From contig JAAHII010000001.1 in assembly GCA_010671905.1 (NCBI GenBank), positions 4,402,001-4,466,000 on the forward strand: a DNA stretch of 64,000 nucleotides. The letters run 5' to 3'. Position numbers and translations under genes: made by a program. This document shows positions 9,378 to 18,811 of this stretch, in pieces; position 1 is the stretch's first letter; each line of letters starts with the position of its first letter. The notes under the pieces were generated by a model. The model ran no database searches, was not told the origin of the DNA, and saw only the letters and a list, made by a program, of their open reading frames with translations. Source of the DNA: Leptolyngbya sp. SIOISBB (GTDB lineage: Bacteria > Cyanobacteriota > Cyanobacteriia > Phormidesmidales > Phormidesmidaceae).

Positions 9378-11441
9378 TCAAGCCAATATCTGGGGTTGAA
9401 TTTTAATACTCTGGTTTTGTGGCGAGTTGCCCATCCCATAGGTGAGGTGGTAACTCTGAGCCATCATCCAGAAAAAGAGATGCGGGCGGAGCTTTTCTAA
9501 CCATTGTTGGTTATTACTGAGCCACGTCGGGAACCAGCTAAACAACCATAGAACAAAGGTTTGCCAGGTGTAGTTGAGATAGCTGCCCACCCAGCGGATC
9601 AAATCCTTGGCACCAGCCAACTGCCAAATCCAAAGCAGGAGAGCCGGATTCGTACTACCTGCGCTCAGGGCCATCCGATTAAATTCGCTCCAGGTGGTGC
9701 GGTCTTTAATAAAGCGATCGGCAACCTCGTTCTCTTCGGAGCCTAAAATCCCAAAGAAGGTATTGAGCATGGAGTTGATTCTGGCGGGGGGGATTGATTT
9801 GCCAGTTGGCACCATCATGCCTTTTGAAAACAGCCAGGTAATCGCCACGTTGCTTTGAAAGGCTCGGATTTGATTCAGGTGTTGGGCCTTGAGTAGGTCA
9901 TGACGGAGCGCGATGTCGAGTAGGTGGGTGAGTCGCGAGAGGTTTCTAATGAGGGAGCCAAAACCGGTAAAGACTAAGGGGGATTGTAAAGAGGCGGCAT
10001 CACCGATAGACACCAAGCGGTCAAACGCGACGGTGCGATCGTCCTTGCCTTGCGCAAAGTAGCCAGGAATATAGCCAAAGGTAGGCTTACGCCAGGTGAG
10101 TTTGTCCAGATTGCAGCGACGATACTCAGGCAAGATGTGGAAAAAGTCTTCGTACATAGCGAGGAGCGAACCCGGATTCTCCGGATTGACCTCGTGATAA
10201 TGAAACAGATAGATGGTCAACTCATTGCCTTGGGCCGGAAATAATTCCCAGATGAGTTGTCGCCCGCGCGAAATGTCACCGTGGCTAAACAGCACATCGC
10301 CATAAGTGGAGTCCCAGACGGCGGGCTCAAAGCCACCCGAAATGCAGGCCCCAACGGTGGGACAAACGCTATCAAAAGCGCGACCGTGGTTGAGTTGCCA
10401 GGCGATGGGCGAGGCTGTCCCCATCGCATCAACCAGTAAACGAGCTTGGGCGATTTTCGATTCGCCGGTTGAACGCTGATGAGTCTGCACGATGACCTCG
10501 GTGTCGCCCACGTGTGCCTCGTCAAACTCAGTTTCATCCCAGATTGTGCCGCCAGCCGCCAGCAGCTTGGTGCCGCACCGCTTGAGCAAGGCTTCAGAAT
10601 TGAGGGCAATGTTCAAGACGGTGGGCGTATGTAGCACGGGTGCTTGCGCTACAGCCGGATTGTTAGCGTCAAAAAATTTGTTGTATCCGTCTTGATATTC
10701 ACGCGCTATCAAGTCCTCAAATTCCGTTTCGGTAAACAGCCCTAAATCAATCAGACTCTGAAACTCCTGTCGCGAAATATTCCATTCACGATTCATCCGT
10801 CCGAAGGTTAAACGCTCAATCAGCAGAACCTTGTAGCCAAGATTGGCCATGACGGCGGCGTGAATCACGCCTAGGGCACCGCCGACATAAACTAAATCAA
10901 ACTGTTCTGTTGCTGCCGCTGTAGGCGGGCTGGCAGGCTTGTGACTGCGGAAGATTACCTGTTTGGGCGTGCTGGGCGATCGCACACTGTCGCGCCAGCG
11001 TTTTTCCCACCAGTAAACTCTTTGCAGATCCGCTTCACCGTTGGGCATCCGCTGAAAATAGTGAACGGTTTTGGGGTAATGAGGGGTCAGGGCGGCAAAG
11101 ATGGTTTCTTTGTCCGGGTGAAAGGGGGGCAGTTCTGGATAGGTGGGGGGAAAAGTGGCTCGGACGGCCTTTTCCAACTGCTTCAGCAGAGAGGCTTCGT
11201 GAGGTAAGGCCGCATCACCCCACCGAAACACCTTTAAGTAAGTGGTGCGCTGCAAAGACCAGACAAAGATCGAGAGGGCGGCTGGTAATGTTGCCTGAGC
11301 CGACTGCTGGGCAAATTCTAATCGCACTCCATCAATGGTGGCGATCGCATTTCCTTGAGACGGTTGCCAGTGCTCTTGTAACCAGGCCCGCACGGCCAAC
11401 GTGTCAGGGGTTGGTACCTCTAAATAAAGCAGTTCTTTCAT
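9378..11441 (-). CDS. CruA/CruP-type lycopene cyclase-like FAD flavoprotein
   Basis: About 687 residues from the ATG at 11441, chosen because MKELLYLEVPTPDTLAVRAW matches the usual start of this cyanobacterial family; a GTG at 11495 would add 18 residues. A Rossmann segment FDLVYVGGALGVIHAAVMA near residue 180 binds FAD. It is followed by LLIERLTFGRMNREWNISRQEF, the family-specific region, and later SIGDAASLQSPLVFTGFGSL, the second FAD-contact motif. CruA and CruP convert the psi ends of lycopene to beta rings in cyanobacteria without CrtL, acting at the membrane. I cannot separate CruA from CruP by eye. It sits alone between the AMIN gene and an aldo/keto reductase on the same strand. Confidence 0.8.
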   Translation of the reverse strand: MKELLYLEVPTPDTLAVRAWLQEHWQPSQGNAIATIDGVRLEFAQQSAQATLPAALSIFVWSLQRTTYLKVFRWGDAALPHEASLLKQLEKAVRATFPPTYPELPPFHPDKETIFAALTPHYPKTVHYFQRMPNGEADLQRVYWWEKRWRDSVRSPSTPKQVIFRSHKPASPPTAAATEQFDLVYVGGALGVIHAAVMANLGYKVLLIERLTFGRMNREWNISRQEFQSLIDLGLFTETEFEDLIAREYQDGYNKFFDANNPAVAQAPVLHTPTVLNIALNSEALLKRCGTKLLAAGGTIWDETEFDEAHVGDTEVIVQTHQRSTGESKIAQARLLVDAMGTASPIAWQLNHGRAFDSVCPTVGACISGGFEPAVWDSTYGDVLFSHGDISRGRQLIWELFPAQGNELTIYLFHYHEVNPENPGSLLAMYEDFFHILPEYRRCNLDKLTWRKPTFGYIPGYFAQGKDDRTVAFDRLVSIGDAASLQSPLVFTGFGSLIRNLSRLTHLLDIALRHDLLKAQHLNQIRAFQSNVAITWLFSKGMMVPTGKSIPPARINSMLNTFFGILGSEENEVADRFIKDRTTWSEFNRMALSAGSTNPALLLWIWQLAGAKDLIRWVGSYLNYTWQTFVLWLFSWFPTWLSNNQQWLEKLRPHLFFWMMAQSYHLTYGMGNSPQNQSIKIQPQILA

Positions 11442-11718
11442 CAGGACGGATGTAATCAGGCGTTTATTAATAAAAGTCAGAACATCGCCATCCACAACCA
11501 GGCGAAGTTCCTTGATGGATAACTATCTTTGTCGAAATTTTGTGATTTCTTTTACATTAAACCTTAAGAATCGGCTCTCGCAGCCCTCTCTACAGGAACC
11601 TACAAGTGCAAAGCGCCGTCGCAGTCGCTAAGTTCTGCCGCATCGATTGCGTCGCGCAACCGGTGGCATTGCTCAGCCAGTGCAGAGATTGAGGTTTTAC
11701 GACCAGCCCCATGGTGTG

Positions 11719-12900
11719 TTAAGAACTTGACAGCCGCTGCACCGCTTTGCCTTGGAGTCGTTGATGGGTCTCTGCCAGTAAGGCAGGAATCTTCTCCGCA
11801 TGAGGACTTTGCGCGATCGCCGGGCGAATATCCACGGCTTGCAGCTGGTCGGCTTGGTTGCCTGGAAACCAGTGACCACCATTCCCTAGCAGGTTATAGC
11901 GGGCTTCAGCATATTCCTGCATGTCAAAGGCTTCTAGCAAGTTACGCAACCAAAGAATGATCGGGATGTTGATTTGTCCGGGCGTTTTGTCCGGGCTGGG
12001 CAATCCGAGTTTCCACGTGCGTAACCAGTCAGCGCCTAAGGCTTCGATGGCTGCCATTTCTAACTGTTTCAGAATCGGTGGCAAAACGGTGTTGACCTGA
12101 TTTAACAGCGGCAACACCTTCAGGTGTTCGTCAAAGTCAGAAGGCTGTGCAGCTCCTAAACTCAGGGTGTGGACTTGGGGATGACTCAGACAAAACAGGT
12201 CATTGAAGACGATGGGACTAAGCGGCGCGCAGAGGTCAACGAGTTTCTGCGGTGGATTGTAAAGGTGTCCGCCTTTGTCAGTGGGGCTGATGATAAAGAC
12301 CCCCATGTCTTGCTGGGTGGCCGCCGCGATCGCGGGCCAGTTGTCTTGATTGATGTAGTACCAGTGCAGATTCACATAGTCGAACTGCCCAGTGTTGATC
12401 GTGTCGACAATCACCTGGGTCGAGCCGTGGGTCGAAAAGCCAATATGGCGAATGCGCCCCTGCTGCTGGAGTTTGCGTGCTGCGTCCAGACACCCGCCGG
12501 GACGGACGGTCTGGTGCAGCAATTCGGGGGTATTGATGCCGTGGATGCCGAGCAGGTCAATGTAGTCCAACTGTAAGTTTTGCAGTGACTGCTGCAGCGT
12601 CAGGCGAAATTCTTTCGGGTTGGGCTTGGGCGACACCTTAGTTTGCACAATGAGCTGCTCCCGAGGAAAAGTGGGGAGCACCTTGCCCAATTGCACTTCA
12701 GAGGTGCCATAGCCGCGAGCCGTTTCAATGTGGTTAATGCCAACTTCTAGCGATCGCCGAATCGTGGCTTCCAAGTTCTCCTGATTTTTACGCGGAATTT
12801 TCTCCTCGGGCACATCTTGCCAAGCATGTTGATAGCGCATGCCCCCACAGGAGAACACGGGCATCGAAAGTTCAGTGCGGCCAAAGCGTCGATATTGCAT
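11719..12900 (-). CDS. Aldo/keto reductase, extended cyanobacterial type
   Basis: 393 residues starting MQYRRFGRTELSMPVFSCGG, a TIM-barrel aldo/keto reductase using NADPH. The tyrosine-bearing motif is IETARGYGTSEVQLG (the usual Asp before Tyr is replaced by Glu in IETA), the lysine is in QTKVSPKP, and the histidine is in GIHGINTP. The barrel is followed by a C-terminal extension of about 100 residues. The retained Tyr, Lys and His suggest an active enzyme; the substrate is unknown. It is transcribed in the same direction as the lycopene cyclase-like gene but 277 bases upstream of that gene's start. Confidence 0.88.
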   Translation of the reverse strand: MQYRRFGRTELSMPVFSCGGMRYQHAWQDVPEEKIPRKNQENLEATIRRSLEVGINHIETARGYGTSEVQLGKVLPTFPREQLIVQTKVSPKPNPKEFRLTLQQSLQNLQLDYIDLLGIHGINTPELLHQTVRPGGCLDAARKLQQQGRIRHIGFSTHGSTQVIVDTINTGQFDYVNLHWYYINQDNWPAIAAATQQDMGVFIISPTDKGGHLYNPPQKLVDLCAPLSPIVFNDLFCLSHPQVHTLSLGAAQPSDFDEHLKVLPLLNQVNTVLPPILKQLEMAAIEALGADWLRTWKLGLPSPDKTPGQINIPIILWLRNLLEAFDMQEYAEARYNLLGNGGHWFPGNQADQLQAVDIRPAIAQSPHAEKIPALLAETHQRLQGKAVQRLSSS

Positions 12901-13038
12901 TCTTTAGGCGATGTGGCTTAATGATGACAAGAGTCAGTGATTATCCTAGCGATTTCTGCTGAGGTTAAAAATGATGGAACGCTGCTGACATAGAGCTGTT
13001 CGTCACTTTCACCCCAAAATTACTAGCTCTGAAAACGA

Positions 13039-13254
13039 CTATTTTGCTGTGCCAGAATTTTGCTGCGCTTTCCAGGTGTCGGTCAAGAGGCCAGAGTAGC
13101 CCCAATTATCTTCGCTAATTTCCTGAATGACGATATGAATGTGCTCTGGCTTTTTGCCCAGTACGCGCACCAGCGAAGCTGTCATATCTTTGACCAACTC
13201 AGCTTTTTGCTCTCGCGTGGCCCCTTGGGTGATTTGTAGATTGATGTATGGCAT
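13039..13254 (-). CDS. 4-oxalocrotonate tautomerase family protein
   Basis: 71 residues, typical for the small tautomerase fold that assembles as a hexamer. Met is followed by Pro (MPYINLQITQGATREQKAEL); after Met removal Pro-1 is the catalytic base. HIHIVIQEISEDNWGYSG is the second conserved part of the fold. The physiological substrate is unknown. Located 98 bases upstream of the rpiA stop codon on the same strand, with no clear operon link. Confidence 0.9.
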   Translation of the reverse strand: MPYINLQITQGATREQKAELVKDMTASLVRVLGKKPEHIHIVIQEISEDNWGYSGLLTDTWKAQQNSGTAK

Positions 13255-13352
13255 AAAGACCCTCGCGCTTGCTCTCAGGGTTTTACGATGTCCCAGGGCG
13301 GGCTGATCTCAACGCTTAGCTATTGGATCAACCCGCCCGCTCGCTCAGTTGC

Positions 13353-14060
13353 TCAAAGACTCCGGACAGAGGCTTCTCCGTCTTTCACTTCACCGACGAG
13401 CACGGCAGTCGCCACCTTGACGAACAAGCCATTTTCGAGCACACCGGGAATGTTGTTGAGGGCGGCTTCCATCTCGGCCGGATTGGCAATAGCGTTAAAT
13501 TTGGCATCCAGCACCATGTTGCCTTGATCGGTAATGACAGGACCATCTTTATTGACGCCCATGCGCAGGTCGACCGTTGCTCCCATGGCCTCGATCTTTC
13601 GGGTAACGGGGGCGACGGCCATGGGTAAGACTTCCACGGGCAACGCGAAGGTTGAGCCCAGCTTGTCTACCAGTTTGGAACTATCGACCACCACAATGAA
13701 TTGCTCGGCCAAGCCATCGACAATCTTTTCACGGGTGTGAGCGGCCCCGCCTCCCTTAATCAGATTGAATTGAGGATCGACTTCGTCAGCGCCGTCAATC
13801 GCGATATCAATGCGGTCAACCTCATCCAGAGTTGTTAATGGGATGCCGTACTGCTTAGCTAATACCGATGCCTGAAAGGACGTGGGCACACCTTTGATAT
13901 TTTTGAGGTCGCCAGAAGCGAGGCGATCGCCCAAAAATTGAATTGCGAAAGCTGTCGTTGAACCGGTGCCCAGGCCCACAATCGTGTTTGACTGGACCTT
14001 CGCTGCCGCTGCCCGGCCCACCTCTTGCTTCATTAATTTGACCGGATCTATCTCTGCCAT
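13353..14060 (-). CDS. rpiA: Ribose-5-phosphate isomerase A
   Basis: Interconverts ribose 5-phosphate and ribulose 5-phosphate in the Calvin and pentose phosphate pathways. The start is the ATG at 14060 ([15 protein letters not shown]), with GGGAG eight bases upstream; an upstream start at 14099 would add 13 unlikely residues. The length of 235 residues is normal. Motifs seen: [20 protein letters not shown] (phosphate loop), [31 protein letters not shown] (catalytic Asp and Lys region) and LPVEVLPMA. It is a single gene with convergent or distant neighbours. Confidence 0.96.
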   Translation of the reverse strand: MAEIDPVKLMKQEVGRAAAAKVQSNTIVGLGTGSTTAFAIQFLGDRLASGDLKNIKGVPTSFQASVLAKQYGIPLTTLDEVDRIDIAIDGADEVDPQFNLIKGGGAAHTREKIVDGLAEQFIVVVDSSKLVDKLGSTFALPVEVLPMAVAPVTRKIEAMGATVDLRMGVNKDGPVITDQGNMVLDAKFNAIANPAEMEAALNNIPGVLENGLFVKVATAVLVGEVKDGEASVRSL

Positions 14061-14220
14061 TAGTGATCTCCCAACTCGGATTGCGTTCGCTACCAGCATG
14101 ACCCAAAGTGGCCCCGGTTTCTAGCCCCTGCTGGAAGTGAGTGAAAGGGGGATGGAGGGCACGAAGAGCAGGTTCGTTTTTGCAACTATCAATGCCGCTC
14201 GAACAGTAGGATCAGGATGC

Positions 14221-14613
14221 TTAAGTTTCAACACTTTGGGTTTGCAGCGCCACATAACCATCGTCAATTTCTCCCACCACGACGATATCGACTGTGACTT
14301 CGCCGGCTCGAAAGACGCGCCAGCGATCGCCAATCTGTTGCAAAAAGTCGAAGAGTTCTTGGTGCCGTTGGGCGATCGTCTTCCCTTCCTCCCCATAACC
14401 GTGACACCGCTGCCGCACCTGAGCCATCAGTTCATCCAAAGAAGTCTCGCTGACAGGAGTTTCAGGAGCTCGCCACAGCACCTGCCTTAGCTCAGGAATA
14501 TTACTGCTAGTTAGCGTCCACGTGGGCACTGTCCAAGGCGCTTCCGTCTCGCTCGGCAGCCATAATCCTTGCACTTGCCGCTTCAACTCGGAACTTACCT
14601 GATTTGCAGCCAT
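14221..14613 (-). CDS. Nuclease A inhibitor-like protein (NuiA family)
   Basis: About 130 residues. NuiA of Anabaena binds and blocks the secreted or periplasmic sugar-non-specific nuclease NucA. The matching features are LKRQVQGLWLPSETEAPW at the N-terminus and the C-terminal block RAGEVTVDIVVVGEIDDGYV ending in QSVET, as in NuiA. The start at 14613 (MAANQVSSELKR) gives the family's normal N-terminal length; an in-frame ATG at 14649 is the alternative and would lie inside an inverted repeat. No nuclease gene is visible in the window, so its partner is elsewhere. It follows the WecA-like gene on the same strand by 56 bases. Confidence 0.82.
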   Translation of the reverse strand: MAANQVSSELKRQVQGLWLPSETEAPWTVPTWTLTSSNIPELRQVLWRAPETPVSETSLDELMAQVRQRCHGYGEEGKTIAQRHQELFDFLQQIGDRWRVFRAGEVTVDIVVVGEIDDGYVALQTQSVET

Positions 14614-14640
14614 CGATTTGGTTAGATCCACGCTCTTTTT

Positions 14641-14670
14641 ATACGTCATACGTATTTCAAGATGACGTAT
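14641..14670. promoter_or_regulatory. Inverted repeat upstream of the NuiA-like gene
   Basis: Perfect 9-bp arms ATACGTCAT (14641-14649) and ATGACGTAT (14662-14670) are separated by 12 bases. They fill most of the gap between the WecA-like stop codon and the NuiA-like start at 14613. On the transcribed strand the second arm is followed by AAAAA and not T, so it is unlikely to be a terminator; a repressor or activator site or an RNA hairpin is more likely. Confidence 0.5.
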
Positions 14671-15686
14671 TAGGAACTTGATGGGGTGACCAAGGTTTGC
14701 TGGCGCTTGAGATACGCTTCGCCAATAATCATCAAAATTCCGCTTAGGCCCAGGCTCAACAAACTGCCCCAACCTCCCCAAATTTGAATCATTAGCGCAA
14801 TGGCTGCTGTCCATGCCAGATATGCGATCGTGACCTGAGCATGACTCCAGCCCGACTGCTGCAACCGCTGATATAAGTGGGTGCGATGCGCTTGAAAAAT
14901 ATTTTCGCCTTTGATTAACCGACGAGTCAGCGTGTAGATGGCATCGGCAGTCAGCGGTAGGGTGATGGCAATCGCCGATAGGCTGCGTACGGGATCATCG
15001 GTCGGTGCAATGAGGGCGATCGCCATACTGGCCCCGAGCACCGTACTGCCCACATCCCCCATAAAGATTTTGGCAGGCGACCAGTTCCACCACAAAAAGC
15101 CCAGCAGAGCCGCCACCAGCAGCCACCACAGCGGTTGCCCTAGATATAACGCTAGAAATCCCAACTGCAAAGCAGTGACACTGGCTACCAGCCCATCCAG
15201 CCCATCCATAAAGTTGTAGAAGTTAATCAGTGCCGTAAAGCCAATCAGCGTGACACCGCCCATGAGCACCGTTACCCAGAGGGCTTCTGGCAACCCGGTT
15301 AGAGAAAATGCGCCAAAACTTAAAAGGGCGATCGCGGCGGCCCCGAGCTGCACGGCATAGCGCACCTTGGCGGACAGGGTGAAGCGATCGTCCAACAGAC
15401 CGACAATCGCCAACGGCAGCAATATCAATAAGACATAGAGCGGATTAGGAAGGAGATCGAGAGCAGCCACTGGCCAGAAAGATGACAGACTCCACCCCAA
15501 TAAGCTCGTTACCGCAAAAGCCAGGCAAAACCCGAGGCCCCCACCCCGAGGTGTGGGGTGGGTGTGGGAACTGCGATCGTTAGGAATATCTAATAATTTA
15601 GTTTGAAAAGCAACTTTAAATTGTCCGGTGAGAGCAATTGCCAGATCAAAACTCAATACTCCCAGTAATGCTAATTCTAAATCCAT
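14670..15686 (-). CDS. WecA/WbpL-like undecaprenyl-phosphate sugar-1-phosphate transferase
   Basis: 338-residue polytopic membrane enzyme of the MraY/WecA (PNPT) family. It moves a HexNAc-1-phosphate from UDP to undecaprenyl phosphate and so starts a lipid-linked glycan at the cytoplasmic face. Key motifs are NFYNFMDGLDGLVAS near residue 157 (Mg-binding Asp pair), KIFMGDVGSTVLGAS near 208 and HRTHLYQRLQQSG near 266. About ten hydrophobic helices are evident. AGGG stands a few bases before the ATG at 15686. It lies at the 3' end of the polysaccharide locus, next to a WbpV-like SDR, as in WbpV/WbpL pairs that use QuiNAc or FucNAc; the donor sugar is inferred. Confidence 0.9.
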   Translation of the reverse strand: MDLELALLGVLSFDLAIALTGQFKVAFQTKLLDIPNDRSSHTHPTPRGGGLGFCLAFAVTSLLGWSLSSFWPVAALDLLPNPLYVLLILLPLAIVGLLDDRFTLSAKVRYAVQLGAAAIALLSFGAFSLTGLPEALWVTVLMGGVTLIGFTALINFYNFMDGLDGLVASVTALQLGFLALYLGQPLWWLLVAALLGFLWWNWSPAKIFMGDVGSTVLGASMAIALIAPTDDPVRSLSAIAITLPLTADAIYTLTRRLIKGENIFQAHRTHLYQRLQQSGWSHAQVTIAYLAWTAAIALMIQIWGGWGSLLSLGLSGILMIIGEAYLKRQQTLVTPSSS

Positions 15687-16106
15687 AATCCCTGATAATA
15701 ATTTAGGCAGACATCACAACCTGGTTAACTAAACCAAACCTCTAAAGCTTCTGTAAAATTTGGACAGGAAAGATTCATCACTATAAAGTTTAGTTTCTGG
15801 TAATGAATCGTTATCGTTTTTCAAAATGCTATCTATTCTTCAGAGACTGTCTCTAAAAAATGATTCAAGAATTAAAATCTTAAATACTTCGTATACCCAG
15901 GAACAGAGCCAATCTAAACAGCTCTACGGTCAGTCAATCAGCAGCATTCATTGAAGTTTGTGAAGTTGCCATTTAAACAATTTAACCAGGATAATACTTA
16001 TTGAATCAACTCTAGAATGCAGTGCAAAAATTAATTCTAGAATTGGCCCTGCTAGAGATCTTACAAGTAGCTCGCTCGTACTCAGTAGAGTATCCCCAGT
16101 TAACTG
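15687..16106. other. Intergenic region between the FkbM and WecA-like genes
   Basis: 420 AT-rich bases with no supported gene. It may hold the promoter of the WecA-like gene. An imperfect palindrome around CTCTAGAAT ... ATTCTAGAA (about 16010-16040) is present, without an adjacent T-tract that would mark a clear terminator. Confidence 0.4.
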
Positions 16107-16823
16107 CTATTCAGAAAATTCACAGATAAATTCAGTTGCATGCAGAACATCATCGGCATTTATTGGTCTGCATCGATAGTTTACTGTTTCCAAAAAATTG
16201 ATGCATTCGCTTTTAATACTTTCTCCGTGGGTAGATAGTAAGATTATTGGTTTGTATTGCTGAATTGTATTTTCTCCCCCTTTTAGAACAGCTAATTCGC
16301 CTCCTTCAACATCTATCTTTATCAGAGATGGAGTATGATTGTAGCTTTCAACAAAGGTGTCAAGTTGAATCGTACTAACTGGCTGACTTCCAGAACTGTC
16401 CAACTTGCCTATTGCACAATTTTCGTTTACCTCAAACAGAGACAAACCATCCTGATTTGATACGGCTTGAGTAATAACTGTGACATTTCTTAATTTGTTG
16501 AGCTTGACTGTTCTAACTAAAAAACTAATGTTTCTTGGCAGTGGTTCAAAGGCAAAAATGTGTTTTGAGAATTGCGAAAAAAGTAGAGTATATAATCCAA
16601 CGTTGGCACCAATATCAAAACAAATGTCTTGCGGCTTTAGAAGTTCCATTGCAATTGACATTTGCTTAGGTTCTGCCAAATTGAAGAGAATTGACAATCC
16701 TTTTCCTTTGCCCGCAGCGGCTCCAGCAATCCATTTGTTGCCAGACAGTGGTCCTACCAATATAGGCAATATAATTCCTGTAGGAATCATCGCGAAGACT
16801 GAGCGGAGTAACTTTCTGATCAT
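16107..16823 (-). CDS. FkbM family methyltransferase
   Basis: 238 residues. The SAM-binding motif is DICFDIGANVGLYTLLFSQF near residue 68. It is followed by FAFEPLPRN (motif II), VTVITQAVSNQDG and the FkbM signature LIKIDVEGGELAVLKGG near 170. FkbM enzymes O-methylate sugars or other hydroxyls, so in this locus it probably methylates a residue of the surface glycan. The hydrophobic N-terminus (SVFAMIPTGIILPILVGPL) may anchor it to the membrane. The start ATG overlaps the stop of the upstream SDR by four bases, indicating translational coupling. Confidence 0.88.
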   Translation of the reverse strand: MIRKLLRSVFAMIPTGIILPILVGPLSGNKWIAGAAAGKGKGLSILFNLAEPKQMSIAMELLKPQDICFDIGANVGLYTLLFSQFSKHIFAFEPLPRNISFLVRTVKLNKLRNVTVITQAVSNQDGLSLFEVNENCAIGKLDSSGSQPVSTIQLDTFVESYNHTPSLIKIDVEGGELAVLKGGENTIQQYKPIILLSTHGESIKSECINFLETVNYRCRPINADDVLHATEFICEFSE

Positions 16824-17836
16824 TTTGCAGTCTGGTTACCAAAAGATTTTTCGAAGGTTTTAGCTAGCGCCGCTTCCACCGTAAAAGGAGGGTGCCAGCC
16901 TAGGTCATGGCAAATTTTACTACCATCAACCGTAAGAGAGCCAGTAAGTTTTGTCAGCGTCTCACTACTGATCGGTAAAGGGAGGCCCAGGGCCTTACCT
17001 AGCGCATCACCACAAATGCCGGCTAGCTCCATCACAGCAGGAGGCACCGAAAATAGGCGGCAAGGATAACCTGTTGCTACCGCAATTTTCTTTATCAAAT
17101 CGGGCGTGGATAAGTCCTGTCCATCACTGACTAGAAAAGTTTTGTTAGCAGCTTGGGGATGCGTAATACAAGTCAGCATCGCGTCAATCAAATTCTCGAC
17201 ATAAATGAGGCTGCGTTTGTTTTGGATAGCACCGAGCGGCAAAGGCAACCCTGACTGAGCCAGTTGAGCCAGTCGCAGAAAATTCGCTTTGACACCAGGT
17301 CCATAGACCAATGGTGGTCGTAGAATTACGACTTCCAATTCACTAGTGACAGCAGTGTCTATAAGTGCCTGCTCGGCATTCCATTTGCTCAAACCGTAAG
17401 CATCAGTAGGTCTAGGGGGAGTCGACTCATCATAGGGAAGACATGTCTCGGACTCGCAATTCCCTTCGCCAATTACTTTCACAGTACTTACATAGATGAA
17501 TCGCTTGACGTGATTTTTGGCTGCCGCCTGTGCCAGGGCAGTCGTGTAGTCAGTGTTGATCAGCTTATACATCTCATCAGGATGTTGGGTTTTCTGATGG
17601 ACACAAGCAGCTAAGTGAATAACGCTATCGATTTGAGGTAATGAGGAAAACAACTCGCGCCAATCTTGCAAAGAATTAACCAGTAAAGGCTTGACTTCTG
17701 AGGGTAGCGAATTGGATTTTGTGCAATCTCGAATTGTAGCATAGACGGTCTGAAAATCTAAAGTCGGATCATTAAAAAGTCGTTGACAAAAGGCTAATCC
17801 AATAAAGCCTGTCGCTCCGGTAATTAACAGATTCAT
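16820..17836 (-). CDS. Extended SDR (WbpV-like nucleotide-sugar epimerase/reductase)
   Basis: 338-residue extended short-chain dehydrogenase. Motifs: LITGATGFIGLAFCQRL at the N-terminus, VIHLAACVHQ near 90, FIYVSTVKVIGEGN near 119 and the catalytic YGLSKWNAEQAL near 147. It resembles the WbpV/GalE-like enzymes that reduce UDP-4-keto-6-deoxy-GlcNAc to QuiNAc- or FucNAc-type sugars. That fits a WecA/WbpL-like transferase just downstream and a WbpM-like dehydratase at 37 kb. The exact reaction (reduction or epimerisation) cannot be settled by eye. It overlaps the FkbM gene by 4 bp and lies 2 bp from the upstream GT2, so it is part of a tight operon. Confidence 0.8.
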   Translation of the reverse strand: MNLLITGATGFIGLAFCQRLFNDPTLDFQTVYATIRDCTKSNSLPSEVKPLLVNSLQDWRELFSSLPQIDSVIHLAACVHQKTQHPDEMYKLINTDYTTALAQAAAKNHVKRFIYVSTVKVIGEGNCESETCLPYDESTPPRPTDAYGLSKWNAEQALIDTAVTSELEVVILRPPLVYGPGVKANFLRLAQLAQSGLPLPLGAIQNKRSLIYVENLIDAMLTCITHPQAANKTFLVSDGQDLSTPDLIKKIAVATGYPCRLFSVPPAVMELAGICGDALGKALGLPLPISSETLTKLTGSLTVDGSKICHDLGWHPPFTVEAALAKTFEKSFGNQTAK

Positions 17837-17838
17837 AG

Positions 17839-18609
17839 CTATGAATTCATCTCTCTAGGACGCTGAACCAATTGCCAAATCTTTGTCAAGTATTTAGAGT
17901 AGACTTTTAGAAAGTTAGTAGAAATATTGTTTTCTCGACAGCCACGAATAATCTCACGGTTTAAGATCCAATTGCTTTTGAGGTTAGCAGTACTGACCCC
18001 TCCATTGCGCATTGTCACCATTATGCGAGGAATATAGCGATACATCAGCCGGTGGCGGGCCAACAGCCTAACCATCAGCTCGTAATCTGAAGCAATTTGA
18101 TAATCGGTTTTGAACACTCCATATTTCTCATAGATAGGCCTTCGGATAAAGACCGTTGGGTGAGCTGGCATCCAGCCATAGGCGAGGCGATCAGGATGAA
18201 AATAGGCAGAACTGTAGTACCTTACAATTTGATTGAGGTTGCTTGGATGGACATAGACCAAGTCACCAAAAACCACATCGAGCTTCTGATCTGCCATGAA
18301 AGCAGCGGCTATCGCCGCAATGACATTATCGGCGTGATAGAAATCATCCGAGTTTAAAAAGCCAACAATATCACCAGTGGCGAGCTTAAGGCCCTTATTC
18401 ATGGCATCGTAAATACCATGATCAGGTTCACTCACAAATTGAGAGACGTGGTCGCCATAGCAATTGATAATTTCTACGGTCCCATCTTGAGAAGCACCAT
18501 CGATGACCAGATGCTCAATATCGGCGTAGGTCTGAGCCACAACCGAATCAATGGCATCTCGAATCGTTTTGGCGCTGTTGTAAGCAACGGTAATGATTGA
18601 AACTTTCAC
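17839..18609 (-). CDS. Family 2 glycosyltransferase (WcaA-like)
   Basis: 256 residues with a GT-A fold: N-terminal VSIITVAYNSAKTIRDAIDSV, then HLVIDGASQDGTVEII, DHGIYDAMNKGLKLATGDIVGFLNSDDFYH (nucleotide and metal-binding DD near residue 91) and DYQIASDYELMVRLL. It probably adds one sugar to the lipid-linked repeat at the cytoplasmic membrane face. The GTG at 18609 is the start, giving MKVSIITV with no spare residues. Two bases separate it from the downstream SDR. A 200-base gap without a gene lies upstream. Confidence 0.88.
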   Translation of the reverse strand: MKVSIITVAYNSAKTIRDAIDSVVAQTYADIEHLVIDGASQDGTVEIINCYGDHVSQFVSEPDHGIYDAMNKGLKLATGDIVGFLNSDDFYHADNVIAAIAAAFMADQKLDVVFGDLVYVHPSNLNQIVRYYSSAYFHPDRLAYGWMPAHPTVFIRRPIYEKYGVFKTDYQIASDYELMVRLLARHRLMYRYIPRIMVTMRNGGVSTANLKSNWILNREIIRGCRENNISTNFLKVYSKYLTKIWQLVQRPREMNS

Positions 18610-18811
18610 AAATCTGATTTAAGCATCCTTTTAGTTGGAGCCCCAAAGGCGTCGAGAATCCTGAAATGGATTGGTATCAGTTATATCGCTAAAGAACGAA
18701 TAGAGAGGAGGGCAAACAAAAATAAGGCTTTCTGTAATCAGTTTTCAGCGGTTCAGGCTGTCTTAACCATTTACTTATTGGCAGTATCAGCATGACAGCA
18801 ATCGTCCAAAC

